DNA of 64,000 bases from Mycobacterium sp. 1465703.0 (GCF_001672975.1 NZ_LZKU01000203.1:1-64000), one strand, 5' to 3'. Shown: positions 12,258 to 21,126, numbered from the stretch's first letter. Program-made: numbers and translations. Notes: generated by a model not told the origin, from the sequence alone.

Positions 12258-13441
12258 GTGCGCCCCTGCGTTTCGGTGTCTTTATCACGCCATTTCACCC
12301 AGTCGGCCAATCTCCTACGGTTGCACTGGAATACGACATGGAACGCGTCGTCGCGCTGGATCGTCTCGGATTCGATGAAGCGTGGTTCGGCGAACACCAT
12401 TCCGGTGGCTACGAACTCATCGCATGTCCGGAGGTATTCATCGCGGCGGCGGCCGAGCGGACCAAACACATCCGGCTGGGCACCGGTGTGGTATCGCTGC
12501 CCTACCACCACCCGCTCATGGTGGCCGACCGCTGGGTACTGCTGGATCACCTGACCCGCGGCCGGGTGATGTTCGGCACCGGGCCGGGCGCGCTGCCCTC
12601 AGATGCCTACATGATGGGCATCGACCCGATCGAGCAGCGCCGGATGATGCAGGAGTCCCTCGAGGCGATCCTGGCGCTGTTCCGCGCTGCACCCAGCGAA
12701 CGCATCGACCGTCACTCCGATTGGTTCACCCTGCGTGACGCGCAGTTGCACATTCGGCCCTACACCTGGCCCTATCCCGAGATATCCACGGCCGCAATGA
12801 TTTCCCCGTCGGGCCCACGTCTGGCCGGTGCGCTTGGCACCTCGTTGCTGTCACTGTCGATGTCGGTGCCCGGAGGCTACGCGGCGCTGGAAACCACCTG
12901 GGACGTGGTGCGCGAACAGGCCGCAAAGGTAGGCCGGGACGAGCCGGACCGGACCAACTGGCGCGTCTTGAGCATCATGCACATCGCCGATAGCCGTGAG
13001 CAGGCTATCGACGACTGCACTTACGGGCTACAAGATTTCGCGAACTATTTCGGCGCCGCCGGATTCGTGCCGCTGGCCAACACCGTGGAAGGCACCCAGA
13101 CGCCGCATGAGTTCGTCGCGGACTATGCAGCCAAGGGAAACTGCTGCATCGGCACGCCCGACGACGCTATCGCTCACATCCAAGACCTGCTCGACCGCTC
13201 CGGCGGCTTCGGCACTCTGCTGATGCTCGGCCACGACTGGGCCTCGCCGCAAGCGACATACCATAGCTACGACCTGATGGCGCGCAAGGTGATTCCTTAT
13301 TTCAAACGACAACTCGAGGCGTCCCGCTCATCGCACGATTGGGCGAGAGGCAAGCGCGACCAATTGATCGGCCGGGCGGGCGAGGCGGTGGTCAAGGCCA
13401 TCACCGAGCATGTCGACGAACAGAAAGACGCGGTGCACTGA
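12254..13441 (+). CDS. LLM-class flavin-dependent oxidoreductase (Rv3618-like)
   Basis: A 395-residue bacterial-luciferase-fold monooxygenase. Features: RFGVFITPFHP at the first strand, LGFDEAWFGEHH, and the barrel segment IRLGTGVVSLPYHHPLMVADR typical of the family. It has a C-terminal extension of about 40 residues rich in charged residues. ATG 12254 overlaps the ephA stop, and the stop overlaps the next start by one base (TGATG), so three enzymes are coupled: an epoxide hydrolase, a flavin monooxygenase and a dehydrogenase. A catabolic or detoxifying route is plausible, but the substrate is unknown. Whether it uses FMN or F420 cannot be told. Confidence 0.88.
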   Translation: MSAPLRFGVFITPFHPVGQSPTVALEYDMERVVALDRLGFDEAWFGEHHSGGYELIACPEVFIAAAAERTKHIRLGTGVVSLPYHHPLMVADRWVLLDHLTRGRVMFGTGPGALPSDAYMMGIDPIEQRRMMQESLEAILALFRAAPSERIDRHSDWFTLRDAQLHIRPYTWPYPEISTAAMISPSGPRLAGALGTSLLSLSMSVPGGYAALETTWDVVREQAAKVGRDEPDRTNWRVLSIMHIADSREQAIDDCTYGLQDFANYFGAAGFVPLANTVEGTQTPHEFVADYAAKGNCCIGTPDDAIAHIQDLLDRSGGFGTLLMLGHDWASPQATYHSYDLMARKVIPYFKRQLEASRSSHDWARGKRDQLIGRAGEAVVKAITEHVDEQKDAVH

Positions 13442-14454
13442 TGCGCGCCGCGGTGTTGCGCGACGGCCGCATGGTCTACCGGGATGACGTGCCCGATCCG
13501 ATCCCCGAAGCCGGCCAGGTGCTGGTGGGCGTGCGGGCGTGCGGAATATGCGGCTCAGACCTACATTTCGCCGCTCACGGCGCACAGGTGCTGGAGATGA
13601 GCGACCGGGTGGCCGGCGGTACCGGCGCCATGCATGTCGACCTGGATCACGACGTCTTCATGGGTCACGAATTCAGCGCGGAGATACTCGAAGCCGGTCC
13701 CGATACCGAGACGCATCCGCCGGGCACCCTGGTCACGTCGTTGCCGGTGTTGTTGTCCGCCAAGGGCGTCGAGCCGATCGTGTACAGCAACAGCACCGTC
13801 GGCGGCTATGCCGAACGGATGCTGCTGTCGGCGCCGCTGCTGCTGCCCATCCCCAACGGCCTGGACGAAAAACACGCTTCCCTGACCGAGCCGATGGCGG
13901 TGGGGTTACACGCGGTCAACAAGTCGAACATCACGCCCGGTGAAACGGCCCTGGTACTCGGCTGCGGCCCGATCGGGATCGCCATCATCGCATCGCTTCG
14001 CGCCCGCGGGGTGGAAACCATTGTGGCATCTGACTTTTCCCCCAGGAGGCGAGAACTGGCCACCGCCATGGGGGCCCACCAGACGCTGGATGCAGCACAG
14101 GGCTCACCGTTCGACAACGTCAAGCCCGCGGTGGTGTTCGAGGCGGTGGGTGTCCCCGGCATCATCGACGACGTACTGCTTCGGGCGCGGCCCGGCACCC
14201 GTCTGGTTGTAGCCGGCGTGTGCATGCAACCCGACACCGTGCATCCGTTCTTCGCGATCGCCAAAGAGATCAACGTGCAATTCGTACTCGCCTACACCCC
14301 GGAGGAGTTCAGCGATTCGCTGCGTGCCTTAGCCGAGGGCGACATCGACGCCACCCCGCTGATCACCGGCGAGGTCGGCCTGGACGCGGTCGGCGCGGCG
14401 TTCGACGACCTTGCCGACCCCGAGCGGCACTGCAAGATTTTGGTCACGCCCTGA
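13441..14454 (+). CDS. Zinc-dependent alcohol dehydrogenase family protein
   Basis: A 337-residue medium-chain dehydrogenase. The catalytic zinc site is complete in pattern: Cys37 in GICGSDLHF and the GHE motif in VFMGHEFSAEI. The NAD(P) fold shows LGCGPIGIAI. The four-cysteine structural zinc lobe expected between about residues 90 and 115 is missing; that stretch (TLVTSLPVLLSAKG onward) has no cysteine. It is coupled to the LLM gene by a TGATG overlap. I do not recall this gene at the same place in M. tuberculosis, so it is probably lineage-specific. Confidence 0.88.
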   Translation: MRAAVLRDGRMVYRDDVPDPIPEAGQVLVGVRACGICGSDLHFAAHGAQVLEMSDRVAGGTGAMHVDLDHDVFMGHEFSAEILEAGPDTETHPPGTLVTSLPVLLSAKGVEPIVYSNSTVGGYAERMLLSAPLLLPIPNGLDEKHASLTEPMAVGLHAVNKSNITPGETALVLGCGPIGIAIIASLRARGVETIVASDFSPRRRELATAMGAHQTLDAAQGSPFDNVKPAVVFEAVGVPGIIDDVLLRARPGTRLVVAGVCMQPDTVHPFFAIAKEINVQFVLAYTPEEFSDSLRALAEGDIDATPLITGEVGLDAVGAAFDDLADPERHCKILVTP

Positions 14455-14495
14455 CGGTTGTCGGTCGGTGGGCTTACAATCGAATGTATGTTCGA
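14451..14495 (+). promoter_or_regulatory. Leaderless-type promoter with a LexA (SOS) box over the start codon
   Basis: TCGAAT-GTAT-GTTCGA at 14480-14495 matches the mycobacterial SOS box TCGAAC-N4-GTTCGA at 11 of 12 fixed positions. It covers the ATG of the HNH gene (14488-14490). A -10 hexamer TACAAT (14475-14480) lies about 7 bases upstream of that A, so the transcript would start at or next to the start codon. A weak -35 (CTGACG, 14451-14456) is 18 bases upstream. LexA control of 13E12-family genes is known in M. tuberculosis; here it is inferred from sequence. Confidence 0.7.
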
Positions 14496-16071
14496 ACTGC
14501 CGTCGGATCCTCGTTCTCTGGTGGGGGTCATCGAGTGCACGCACCGGGAGGAATCAATCCTGGTAGCCCGCCGGCTGGCGGCGGTGGCGGCGTTGCTTCG
14601 GCATCGAATTGCCATCGCCGAACAGCCCGAGCGCGAGTACGCCGAAATCGACGGCTTCGACCAGACCGCGGCCGAGGTCGCCGCCGCGATGAACCTCTCG
14701 CCCGTGGGAGCCAGCTACCTGGTGTCGTACGCGGAGGCCCTCGACACGAGGCTACCCAAAGTCGCTGCCCTGCTAGCCGAAGGCCGAACAGACTGGCGCA
14801 CAGTGCGGTTGATCATCACCCGCACCGACCTGGTCACCGACGGTGCAATAATCGCCAAGCTCGATCGTTCGCTCGCCGACCGCATCGGCAACTGGCAAGG
14901 CTGGTCGAGGCAGCGGATCGTCAACGCGGTCGACGCCGCCGTGCGCTGCTTCGATCTAGATGCTGCCCGTGAGCGCCGCCTTGCCGCCGAGACCGACCGT
15001 CACATTGCAATCCGCGCGAAAGACGATGGGATGGCGGAGATCTACGGCTCGGTCGCGGCCGCCGCGGCGGCCGCGTTTGACCGCCGGCTCTCGCAGCTCG
15101 CCAAACAGGTGTGCCCTGCCGATCCCCGGACATTCGATCAGCGCCGGGCCGACGCGTTGGCCGCATTGACCGAGGGCCGTGAATTGGCCTGTGCCTGCGG
15201 CCAACCGGAGTGCCCCGTTCGTGCGGCCGACCCCGGCCCCGCCGGTGATCGTCCCGGGGCGCGCGTCGTCATCAACGTGGTGGCCAGCGAACAGACCGTC
15301 CACGCCAACGGCGCTGAGCCCGGCTATTTGGAGGGCTATGGCCTCATCGACGCCGAGCAGGTACGCCAATTGGCTGCTGCCGCATCCCTACTCGTCGCCA
15401 GTCCGGTAACCAGCCCGGCCGAGGCACTGCGCTATCAACCGTCTGCAGCGCTTGTGCGGGCCGTCCGATGCCGCGATCTGACGTGTCGCTTTCCCGGATG
15501 CAGCCGCCCTGCCGTTGTCTGCGACCTAGACCACACCGTTCCGTTCAATCACCAGGATCCGGCGGGCGGTGGCCAGACGGTAGCGGAAAACCTCAAATGT
15601 CTTTGCCGTCAACATCACCGACTGAAAACGTTCGGTGGGTGGAGCGATCAGCAACTGACTGATGGCACTGTCGTTTGGACCTCTCCCACTGGACGAATTT
15701 ATCGCACCGCACCGGCCGGTGCGGATCTGTTCCCGCCGGCGCGCGGTCCGGCGTGCATGCCGCCGACGCCCAACAGAACAAGCCGATCGAAACAGCGAAG
15801 CGCGCGAATCAACCTGGTCCGCAAACACAATCGTGATCAGCGGCCGATCAATGAAGCGCGGGTGCGACTGGAGCAGGCCCGAAAACAGGAGATCGCGTCG
15901 CGCAGATTCCGAAACCACATGCGCGACATGCTGTTCTTGTTCAAGGGCACACCGAGTACCAGCCCCTACTGCACTTGGGTAAACGATCCCAGAGAGCCCG
16001 AAGAATTACCGCCGGATTGGCGGCCCGATGAGCCGGCGCTGCAGCCCTTGCCGGACGATCCACCCTTCTAA
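14488..16071 (+). CDS. 13E12-repeat family HNH endonuclease domain protein
   Basis: A 527-residue protein with an N-terminal DUF222-type helical domain (about 1-330) and an HNH nuclease module. The HNH core is intact: CRFPGCSRP, then CDLDHTVPF with the catalytic His, then ENLKCLCRQHHRLK with the Asn, His and zinc cysteines. Family members (13E12) are scattered multicopy genes in mycobacteria, often near mobile elements; no transposase or terminal repeat is seen here. The gene has its own SOS-box promoter and is not coupled to the dehydrogenase gene. It converges on PPE65 with a 33-base gap. Confidence 0.88.
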   Translation: MFELPSDPRSLVGVIECTHREESILVARRLAAVAALLRHRIAIAEQPEREYAEIDGFDQTAAEVAAAMNLSPVGASYLVSYAEALDTRLPKVAALLAEGRTDWRTVRLIITRTDLVTDGAIIAKLDRSLADRIGNWQGWSRQRIVNAVDAAVRCFDLDAARERRLAAETDRHIAIRAKDDGMAEIYGSVAAAAAAAFDRRLSQLAKQVCPADPRTFDQRRADALAALTEGRELACACGQPECPVRAADPGPAGDRPGARVVINVVASEQTVHANGAEPGYLEGYGLIDAEQVRQLAAAASLLVASPVTSPAEALRYQPSAALVRAVRCRDLTCRFPGCSRPAVVCDLDHTVPFNHQDPAGGGQTVAENLKCLCRQHHRLKTFGGWSDQQLTDGTVVWTSPTGRIYRTAPAGADLFPPARGPACMPPTPNRTSRSKQRSARINLVRKHNRDQRPINEARVRLEQARKQEIASRRFRNHMRDMLFLFKGTPSTSPYCTWVNDPREPEELPPDWRPDEPALQPLPDDPPF

Positions 16072-16104
16072 TTCTGTCCCAGTCGCAACATTGCCGGTCT
16101 CGGA

Positions 16105-17334
16105 TCAGCCTCCCGCCGGGGGTTGGGCGATGACGGTGGGCTTGAAACCGTATCGGGGCGCCACAAAGTGGGCACCGGCGCCGCGCTCCGCCCCGCCGGT
16201 GGGCATCATCGGCACCCCACCGATCGCATTCGTGGCACGGTCAACCGCCCCCGCAGCGGTGGCGCCGTTGAGGGCGACGGCCACCGAAGGTGCCGTAGGG
16301 ACCGTGCTCGCCCAAGCCGCCGGCACCGATAATCCACCGACAGATGCCGCCTTTCCGACAGCTCCGCCAACCGCGCCCACCGAGCCCAGGCCCGCGCCCG
16401 AAGCGGCGGCCGGGAGCGCGGCTTCTGCGGCCTTGGCGACGCCGTCGGTGGCCGACTTAGCGGCCGGCATCATGCCTTGAGCGATGCCCTGGATGTCTTT
16501 GAAAGACGTGGTGAAAAGCCGCGTCGGAGAAATCAGCCGGATGAACGCGTCGAAAGGCGTGCTGGCATCCAATATCTGCGACCCGGTCAGGCCCTCGAGC
16601 AGATCACCCAGCGGGCCCCCCACCACCAGACCGTCGCCTTCGGGGTTCAGGCTGATTCCGCCCAGGGAAGGCGTCGGATCGGCGGACGACGTCGGATTGT
16701 TTGTCGACCCGGCCAGCGCAGACAACGTTTGGGGCAGCGCATCCTGCGCGCTCTCGCTTCCGGCCGCTTGGGTCACCGCGGCGGCCTGACGAACCGGGCC
16801 GGCCGGGTTGGTAGCCGGTTCGGCGGGCTCGAATGGCGGCAACGTCGACGCGGCGGCCGACTCACCGGCGTATCCGTACATCGCGCCGGCGTCTTGAGCC
16901 CACATCTCGCCGTATTGGGCCTCGGTAGCCGCAATGGCCGGGATGTTCTGGCCGAGGAAATTCGTCGCCAGCAACTCCGTCAGCAAGGCCCGATTGGCCG
17001 CAATCACCGGCGGTGGCACCGTTTCGGCGAACGCCAACTCGTAGGCACCCGCCGCCGCCACCGCTTGAGTGGCGGCCTGTTCGGCCTTTGCGCCCGTGCC
17101 GAGTAACCACGCCACTTGTGGGGCAACCGCAGCGAGCATTGCCGAGGCGGCCGGCCCCTGCCATGGTCCGTCGGTGAGGCCCGCCATCACCGCCGCGTAG
17201 GCGGCGGCCGCAGATCGCAACTCGATGGCCAGGCCTTCCCAGGCCGCCGCGGCGGCTAGCAGTGGCGCGGAACCGGGCCCTGCGTACATCAGCGCGGAGT
17301 TGATCTCCGGCGGCAACTGCGCGAAGTCGAGCAT
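16105..17334 (-). CDS. PPE family protein, SVP subgroup (PPE65 orthologue)
   Basis: A 409-residue PPE protein exported by a type VII (ESX) system. It starts [17 protein letters not shown] with Pro-Pro-Glu at residues 8-10, has the WxG-like turn (DGPWQGPAA) of the 180-residue PPE domain, and carries the SVP signature GGLSVPAAW near residue 330. The C-terminus [18 protein letters not shown] agrees with what I know of PPE65. It follows a PE gene by 11 bases, the usual co-exported pair. The ESAT-6-like pair that flanks this locus in M. tuberculosis is absent. Confidence 0.93.
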   Translation of the reverse strand: MLDFAQLPPEINSALMYAGPGSAPLLAAAAAWEGLAIELRSAAAAYAAVMAGLTDGPWQGPAASAMLAAVAPQVAWLLGTGAKAEQAATQAVAAAGAYELAFAETVPPPVIAANRALLTELLATNFLGQNIPAIAATEAQYGEMWAQDAGAMYGYAGESAAASTLPPFEPAEPATNPAGPVRQAAAVTQAAGSESAQDALPQTLSALAGSTNNPTSSADPTPSLGGISLNPEGDGLVVGGPLGDLLEGLTGSQILDASTPFDAFIRLISPTRLFTTSFKDIQGIAQGMMPAAKSATDGVAKAAEAALPAAASGAGLGSVGAVGGAVGKAASVGGLSVPAAWASTVPTAPSVAVALNGATAAGAVDRATNAIGGVPMMPTGGAERGAGAHFVAPRYGFKPTVIAQPPAGG

Positions 17335-17345
17335 GGTGTTCTCGC

Positions 17346-17645
17346 TTAACCGACCGCGGCAGTGTTGGCGATCTCCGTGGCAGCGTACGAACCGGCGCTG
17401 ATGCCAAGCGTTGTCGCCAACTGCTCACGAACCAGTGCCGCCTGCGCACTGATCTCCTGGAAGAGCTGGCCGTGTTGGGAGAATCGCTGCGCGGTCAATA
17501 TCGATACCGCGTCAGCAGCGGCGGGGGTCACCCTGGTCGTGGGGGGTGCCACCGCCGAACTTCCCTCCCGCACGGACGCATTGATCCTGTGCACTTCGCG
17601 AGAAGCAGCATCCAGTATTTCGGGCTGCACCATCAAGAACGACAT
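17346..17645 (-). CDS. PE family protein (PE32 orthologue)
   Basis: A 99-residue PE protein made of the PE domain only: [11 protein letters not shown] with Pro-Glu at residues 8-9, two amphipathic helices, and an export-signal YxxxE near the end (YAATE). It should pair with the adjacent PPE as a heterodimer for ESX secretion. The gene lies directly downstream of a 460-base AT-rich spacer that holds palindromes. Confidence 0.92.
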   Translation of the reverse strand: MSFLMVQPEILDAASREVHRINASVREGSSAVAPPTTRVTPAAADAVSILTAQRFSQHGQLFQEISAQAALVREQLATTLGISAGSYAATEIANTAAVG

Positions 17646-18104
17646 GTCTTCTCAAAACCCTTTCATATCAATATCTCTCGGCACCGCTAGAGGTACCCAG
17701 TCAGATGCCTGGACACGTTAGGCCAGTCATGTCCAGAGAGAACAGGCCGAGAGTGGCTAATTCATGACCAGGATGGGAACTGTTCACTTAGCTGATCTGA
17801 AATGCTGCATCATTTGGAAATTGTATGAAAGTGTTTGTAAACACATATGTTTGGGGTCATATAAGAACTTATATGAGGCTACGGACGTGGTCATTGGGAT
17901 TTGCCGGAAGATTTGGACGGGGCGCTGGGCTGAACCTGGGTGCGGCGTAACCAGGAAACGTGCGCCCTGGATGCGCGCGATGGTTCTCCGCAGTATCGAG
18001 ATATGAGCAACACAACGGTGGACGCTGCGGAGAAGGTGCCGCGCACGACAGAAGCAGCACCTTGACGCGGTGGATGGCCACACTCCCGGTTCGGCCCAGT
18101 TAGC
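17646..18104. promoter_or_regulatory. AT-rich spacer upstream of PE32-PPE65 with three palindromes
   Basis: No convincing gene is visible. Around 17760-17880 the base composition is clearly richer in A+T than the surroundings. It holds TCATATAAG-AA-CTTATATGA (17857-17876, perfect 9-base arms), GTGTTT-GT-AAACAC (17831-17844, perfect) and AAATG-CTGCAT-CATTT (17800-17815). Palindromes of this size and spacing look like operators for dimeric regulators. AT-rich DNA in mycobacteria is often bound by Lsr2 or EspR; that is inference here. The promoter for PE32-PPE65 probably lies in this stretch. Confidence 0.5.
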
Positions 18105-18443
18105 GTGGCGGCGCGCCAAACATGTTTCGGCGCAGTACAATTGGCCGGGATGCTGGCGGGATTCATCGTCGGGCCAGTCGCAACGCCCGCCCTGATATGG
18201 CTTGCCCTGGCCCTGGACCTGCCGCTGGTGATGATAGTCGCCCTGCTCATCGTCATGGCTTTAGTGTCAAATGGGCTGTCACATATCATTATTCACGTCT
18301 GCAAGCTGAGCGAAGCCAGCGCCGCCGCAGGCCGCCTTATGGACGTCGCGGCGAGTCGATCTCGAAAGACTTGTCAGCCTCGATCGCCGTTGCGGCCGGC
18401 AGCGCGATCGACCGAGCGGACCAATGCGCACGTGTTTCGCTAA
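18105..18443 (+). CDS. Small hypothetical membrane protein
   Basis: A possible protein of 112 residues from GTG 18105, or 97 residues from ATG 18150. Residues 10-55 contain two hydrophobic stretches (LAGMLAGFIVGPVATPALIW and the following ALDLPLVMIVALLIVMALV), then a charged, arginine-rich tail. No clear ribosome-binding site is visible for either start. I recognise no family. The plausible membrane hairpin is the only support; it could be a chance frame. Confidence 0.4.
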   Translation: MAARQTCFGAVQLAGMLAGFIVGPVATPALIWLALALDLPLVMIVALLIVMALVSNGLSHIIIHVCKLSEASAAAGRLMDVAASRSRKTCQPRSPLRPAARSTERTNAHVFR

Positions 18444-18512
18444 TCCCCTGCGGATAGCGATATCACCGTCTATCGTCCGCGATTAGATACCGGACACGCC
18501 GAAGTAGGCAGC

Positions 18513-19493
18513 ATGAACGACCAGAAACCAACGCCCATCACACTTGCCATATACCGTGACCTACGCGTCGGCATGGTGATCGTAACGCTGATGGTATTCG
18601 TGGCCATCGTCATCGAACAGCTGTCGGCAACCTGCTGGCAATTCGCCCTCAGTGCTTACTATTACACCTCCGCGCACAGCATCCTGATCGCCGCGCTTCT
18701 GGCGCTCGGCACGCTATTCATCATGTACAAGGGCAGCAACGACACCGAGGATGCGCTGTTGACTCTCGCGGGTGTTTCCGCGTTGATGATCGCGATGGTG
18801 CCACAGGGTCCGCTCACGCCCGAGGAACGGTGTGGGCAACATGATCTGCCGGATGCATTCAAGCCCGCAATTCAGCCCAACGTCTGGGCGGTCGTCGTCG
18901 CACTGATTGTGGGCTGGACGGCGATGGCCGTGCTGCACTGGCGCAACCACACTCGGCATAAGAAAAGCCCGTTGGGAACTGCGGCGCTGTGGATCTTCTG
19001 GGTGATTATGGCGGTCGGCTTCATTACCCTTGTCTTTTTCCCAAACACGTTCTACGCGCATATCCACGGCATCGCCGGTTTCCTGATGCTTTTGTCCTTC
19101 ATCATCACCGTGTTCTGCGCCGCACTCGTCGTCGGGCACGAGGACCCGGTGAAGGCACCGAACAAGGACCGCTATAAGTGGTGCTACCGGATCGTGGCCG
19201 TAGTGATGGTGGTGACGTTAATCGCAGTTGTCGCAGTACATCTCAAGCATCCCAGGTGGGAGCCGTGGGTCATTTGGCTGGAATCGGCGGTGATCATCGA
19301 GTTCGCCTTGTACTGGGCGATTCAAACCTGGGAACTGTGGAATTCGCCTGACCGCATTGGGCGTCTCCCCGACGACGTCCAGAGGCGACTGGCGGATAAG
19401 CGGACGAAGGACGGCGGATTTCGTGGATTCAGGTCCGATCCGACCGAACCACCCGACGAGGGTCCGGGCGGAAGGATACTGCCGCTTCTGTAG
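18513..19493 (+). CDS. Multi-pass membrane protein of unknown function
   Basis: A 326-residue protein with about seven to eight hydrophobic segments between residues 18 and 265, and a charged, proline-rich cytoplasmic tail (EPPDEGPGG). It carries a YYYTSAHSILIAALLALG segment and a following MYKGSND, which recalls a widespread but uncharacterised membrane family with a YYYT/YKG signature. ATG 18513 is preceded by a purine-rich AGGCAGC. No orthologue is expected at this place in M. tuberculosis (PE32 is followed directly by lpqG there), so it may be an insertion. Confidence 0.75.
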   Translation: MNDQKPTPITLAIYRDLRVGMVIVTLMVFVAIVIEQLSATCWQFALSAYYYTSAHSILIAALLALGTLFIMYKGSNDTEDALLTLAGVSALMIAMVPQGPLTPEERCGQHDLPDAFKPAIQPNVWAVVVALIVGWTAMAVLHWRNHTRHKKSPLGTAALWIFWVIMAVGFITLVFFPNTFYAHIHGIAGFLMLLSFIITVFCAALVVGHEDPVKAPNKDRYKWCYRIVAVVMVVTLIAVVAVHLKHPRWEPWVIWLESAVIIEFALYWAIQTWELWNSPDRIGRLPDDVQRRLADKRTKDGGFRGFRSDPTEPPDEGPGGRILPLL

Positions 19494-19641
19494 TGCGGAC
19501 CGGCTGCGGACAAGGCAACGAAGCGCACCAATCACGCGCTCACGCAAGGGCAATTGTGTGCAACGCCCAGTCGTGAAGCGGGCAGCCCGTAGCGGACGAA
19601 GCAACCTCGATTCGAAGCACCGTAGACGCTAGGGTCCAGTC

Positions 19642-20388
19642 ATGCCGAAACCCAGCAGTGAAAGTCTTGTCCGCCGAACGATCGCTCTCGCCGCGGTCGC
19701 CACGGCGGGCCTGGCCATCGCCGCAGTGTCGGCGTGCGACAAGCACAATCCGCCGCCGTCCGGCGCCAACCCCCGTCAGGTCACGGTGGTGGGTACCGGC
19801 CAGGTTCAAGGCGTCCCGGACACCTTGACCGCCGACGTCGGCATCGAATTCACCGCGCCCGACGTCACCACCGCGATGAATCAGACCAACGACCGTCAAC
19901 AGGCGGTCATCAACGCACTTGCCGACGCCGGCATCGACCGCAAGGACATCAGCACCACCGAGGTCACGCTGTCGCCGGAATACAACAACCCCAGTTCCGG
20001 TGGTACGGCCGCAATCAGCGGGTACCGCGCCACCAACGCCATCGCCGTCAAGATCCACCCGACGGATGCCGCGTCGCGGCTGCTGGCCCTCATCGTCGGC
20101 ACGGGCGGCGACGCCACCCGGATCAGATCCGTCCGCTATTCCATCGCCGACGATTCACAACTGGTCAAGGATGCCCGGTCTCGGGCGTTCAACGACGCCA
20201 AGAGCCGCGCCGAGCAGTACGCCCAGCTATCCGGGCTCCGGCTGGGCCGGGTGCTGTCCATCTCGGAGGCCACCGGCAACACTCCGCCACCGGCCGGGGC
20301 ACCGCGGGCGATGCCGTCCATGGTCCCTCTGGAACCCGGGCAGCAGACGGTGAAGTTCTCGGTGACCGCGGTGTGGGAGTTGGACTGA
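19642..20388 (+). CDS. lpqG: Lipoprotein LpqG with SIMPL (DUF541) domain
   Basis: A 248-residue lipoprotein. The signal peptide ends at AAVSAC, giving a lipidated Cys near residue 31. The SIMPL/DUF541 domain begins at about residue 47 (QVTVVGTGQVQGVPDTL) and runs to the end, with VRYSIADDSQLVKDAR and a C-terminal strand VKFSVTAVWELD. It is anchored on the outer face of the cytoplasmic membrane. Function of the domain is poorly defined. The stop codon is the first three bases before a tandem 55-bp repeat. Confidence 0.92.
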   Translation: MPKPSSESLVRRTIALAAVATAGLAIAAVSACDKHNPPPSGANPRQVTVVGTGQVQGVPDTLTADVGIEFTAPDVTTAMNQTNDRQQAVINALADAGIDRKDISTTEVTLSPEYNNPSSGGTAAISGYRATNAIAVKIHPTDAASRLLALIVGTGGDATRIRSVRYSIADDSQLVKDARSRAFNDAKSRAEQYAQLSGLRLGRVLSISEATGNTPPPAGAPRAMPSMVPLEPGQQTVKFSVTAVWELD

Positions 20389-20506
20389 GCCCGACGGCGG
20401 CCACCCGCCGCGCCCGGCTTCGCCGCGCTTGCGATCGCCGCTAGCCCGACGGCGGCCACCCGCCGCGCCCGGCCTCGCCGCGCTTGCGATCGCCGCTAGC
20501 CCGACG
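20388..20506. repeat. Tandem 55-bp repeat, 2.2 copies
   Basis: Copies run 20388-20442 and 20443-20497, followed by a 9-base start of a third (20498-20506). The two full copies differ at one base (GGCTTCG versus GGCCTCG). Read on the minus strand, the core GATCGCAAGCGCGGCGAAGCCGGG resembles the core of the 51-bp repeat near 10.65 kb (GATCGCCAGCTCCGGCAGAG), so both belong to one intergenic repeat family. It fills the space between the convergent genes lpqG and hpt and may act as a transcription barrier. Confidence 0.88.
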
Positions 20507-20520
20507 AACCAGCCGCTGGC

Positions 20521-21126
20521 CTACTGCTGGTAGACCCTGGGGTCCAGGGTGCCGATGTAGGACAGGTCGCGATAGCGCTCGTCGTAATCGAGGCCGTACC
20601 CGACGACGAAGTCGTTGGGAATGTCAAAGCCCACGTAGGCGATGTCGACGTGGGCGCCCTGCGCGTCGGGTTTGCGCAGCAGGGTGCACACTCGCAGCGA
20701 GCGCGGGTGACGCGTTTTGAGGTTGCGCAGCAGCCAGGACAAGGTCAGGCCGGAGTCGACGACGTCCTCGACGATCAGCACGTCGCGGCCCTGGATGTCG
20801 CGATCCAAGTCCTTGAGAATTCGCACCACGCCCGAGGAGGACGTCGAAGACCCGTAGGAGCTGACAGCCATGAATTCGAACTGGGTGGGCACCGGGATCG
20901 CCCGGGCCAGGTCGGTGACAAAGATCACAGCACCCTTGAGCACGGTGATCAGCAGGAGATCCTGACCGGTCTTGGTCGCCGCGTCGCGGTAATGCTCTCC
21001 GATTTCCTGACCGAGTTCGGCGATTCTCGCCTGAATTTGCGCCGACGTAAGCAGGACAGACTTGATATCCCCGGGGTACAGCTCCGCGGGCTGGGAGGGG
21101 GTGATCGCCGAGGAGATCTGAGCCAC
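20521..21126 (-). CDS. hpt: Hypoxanthine phosphoribosyltransferase
   Basis: Salvages hypoxanthine and guanine to IMP and GMP using PRPP. The 201-residue protein has the type I PRTase PRPP loop [14 protein letters not shown], the flexible loop [11 protein letters not shown] and the C-terminal purine-site residues near [16 protein letters not shown] 21126 is chosen because it gives the conserved length and clears the upstream tilS stop by 56 bases; a longer frame would start inside tilS. Confidence 0.94.
   Translation of the reverse strand: MAQISSAITPSQPAELYPGDIKSVLLTSAQIQARIAELGQEIGEHYRDAATKTGQDLLLITVLKGAVIFVTDLARAIPVPTQFEFMAVSSYGSSTSSSGVVRILKDLDRDIQGRDVLIVEDVVDSGLTLSWLLRNLKTRHPRSLRVCTLLRKPDAQGAHVDIAYVGFDIPNDFVVGYGLDYDERYRDLSYIGTLDPRVYQQ

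Noticed and set aside
14488..16071. The 13E12 gene as a mobile element with target-site duplication
   Set aside because: No terminal inverted repeat, direct repeat or transposase was found around it; only the family is known to be dispersed.
17764..18006. An 80-codon frame in the AT-rich spacer upstream of PE32
   Set aside because: It covers the palindromes, has no ribosome-binding site or recognisable domain, and is short enough to arise by chance.
18513..19493. Reading the membrane protein as a transporter of a known class
   Set aside because: The number of segments and the YYYT motif suggest a family, but no transport signature is visible, so I left the function unknown.
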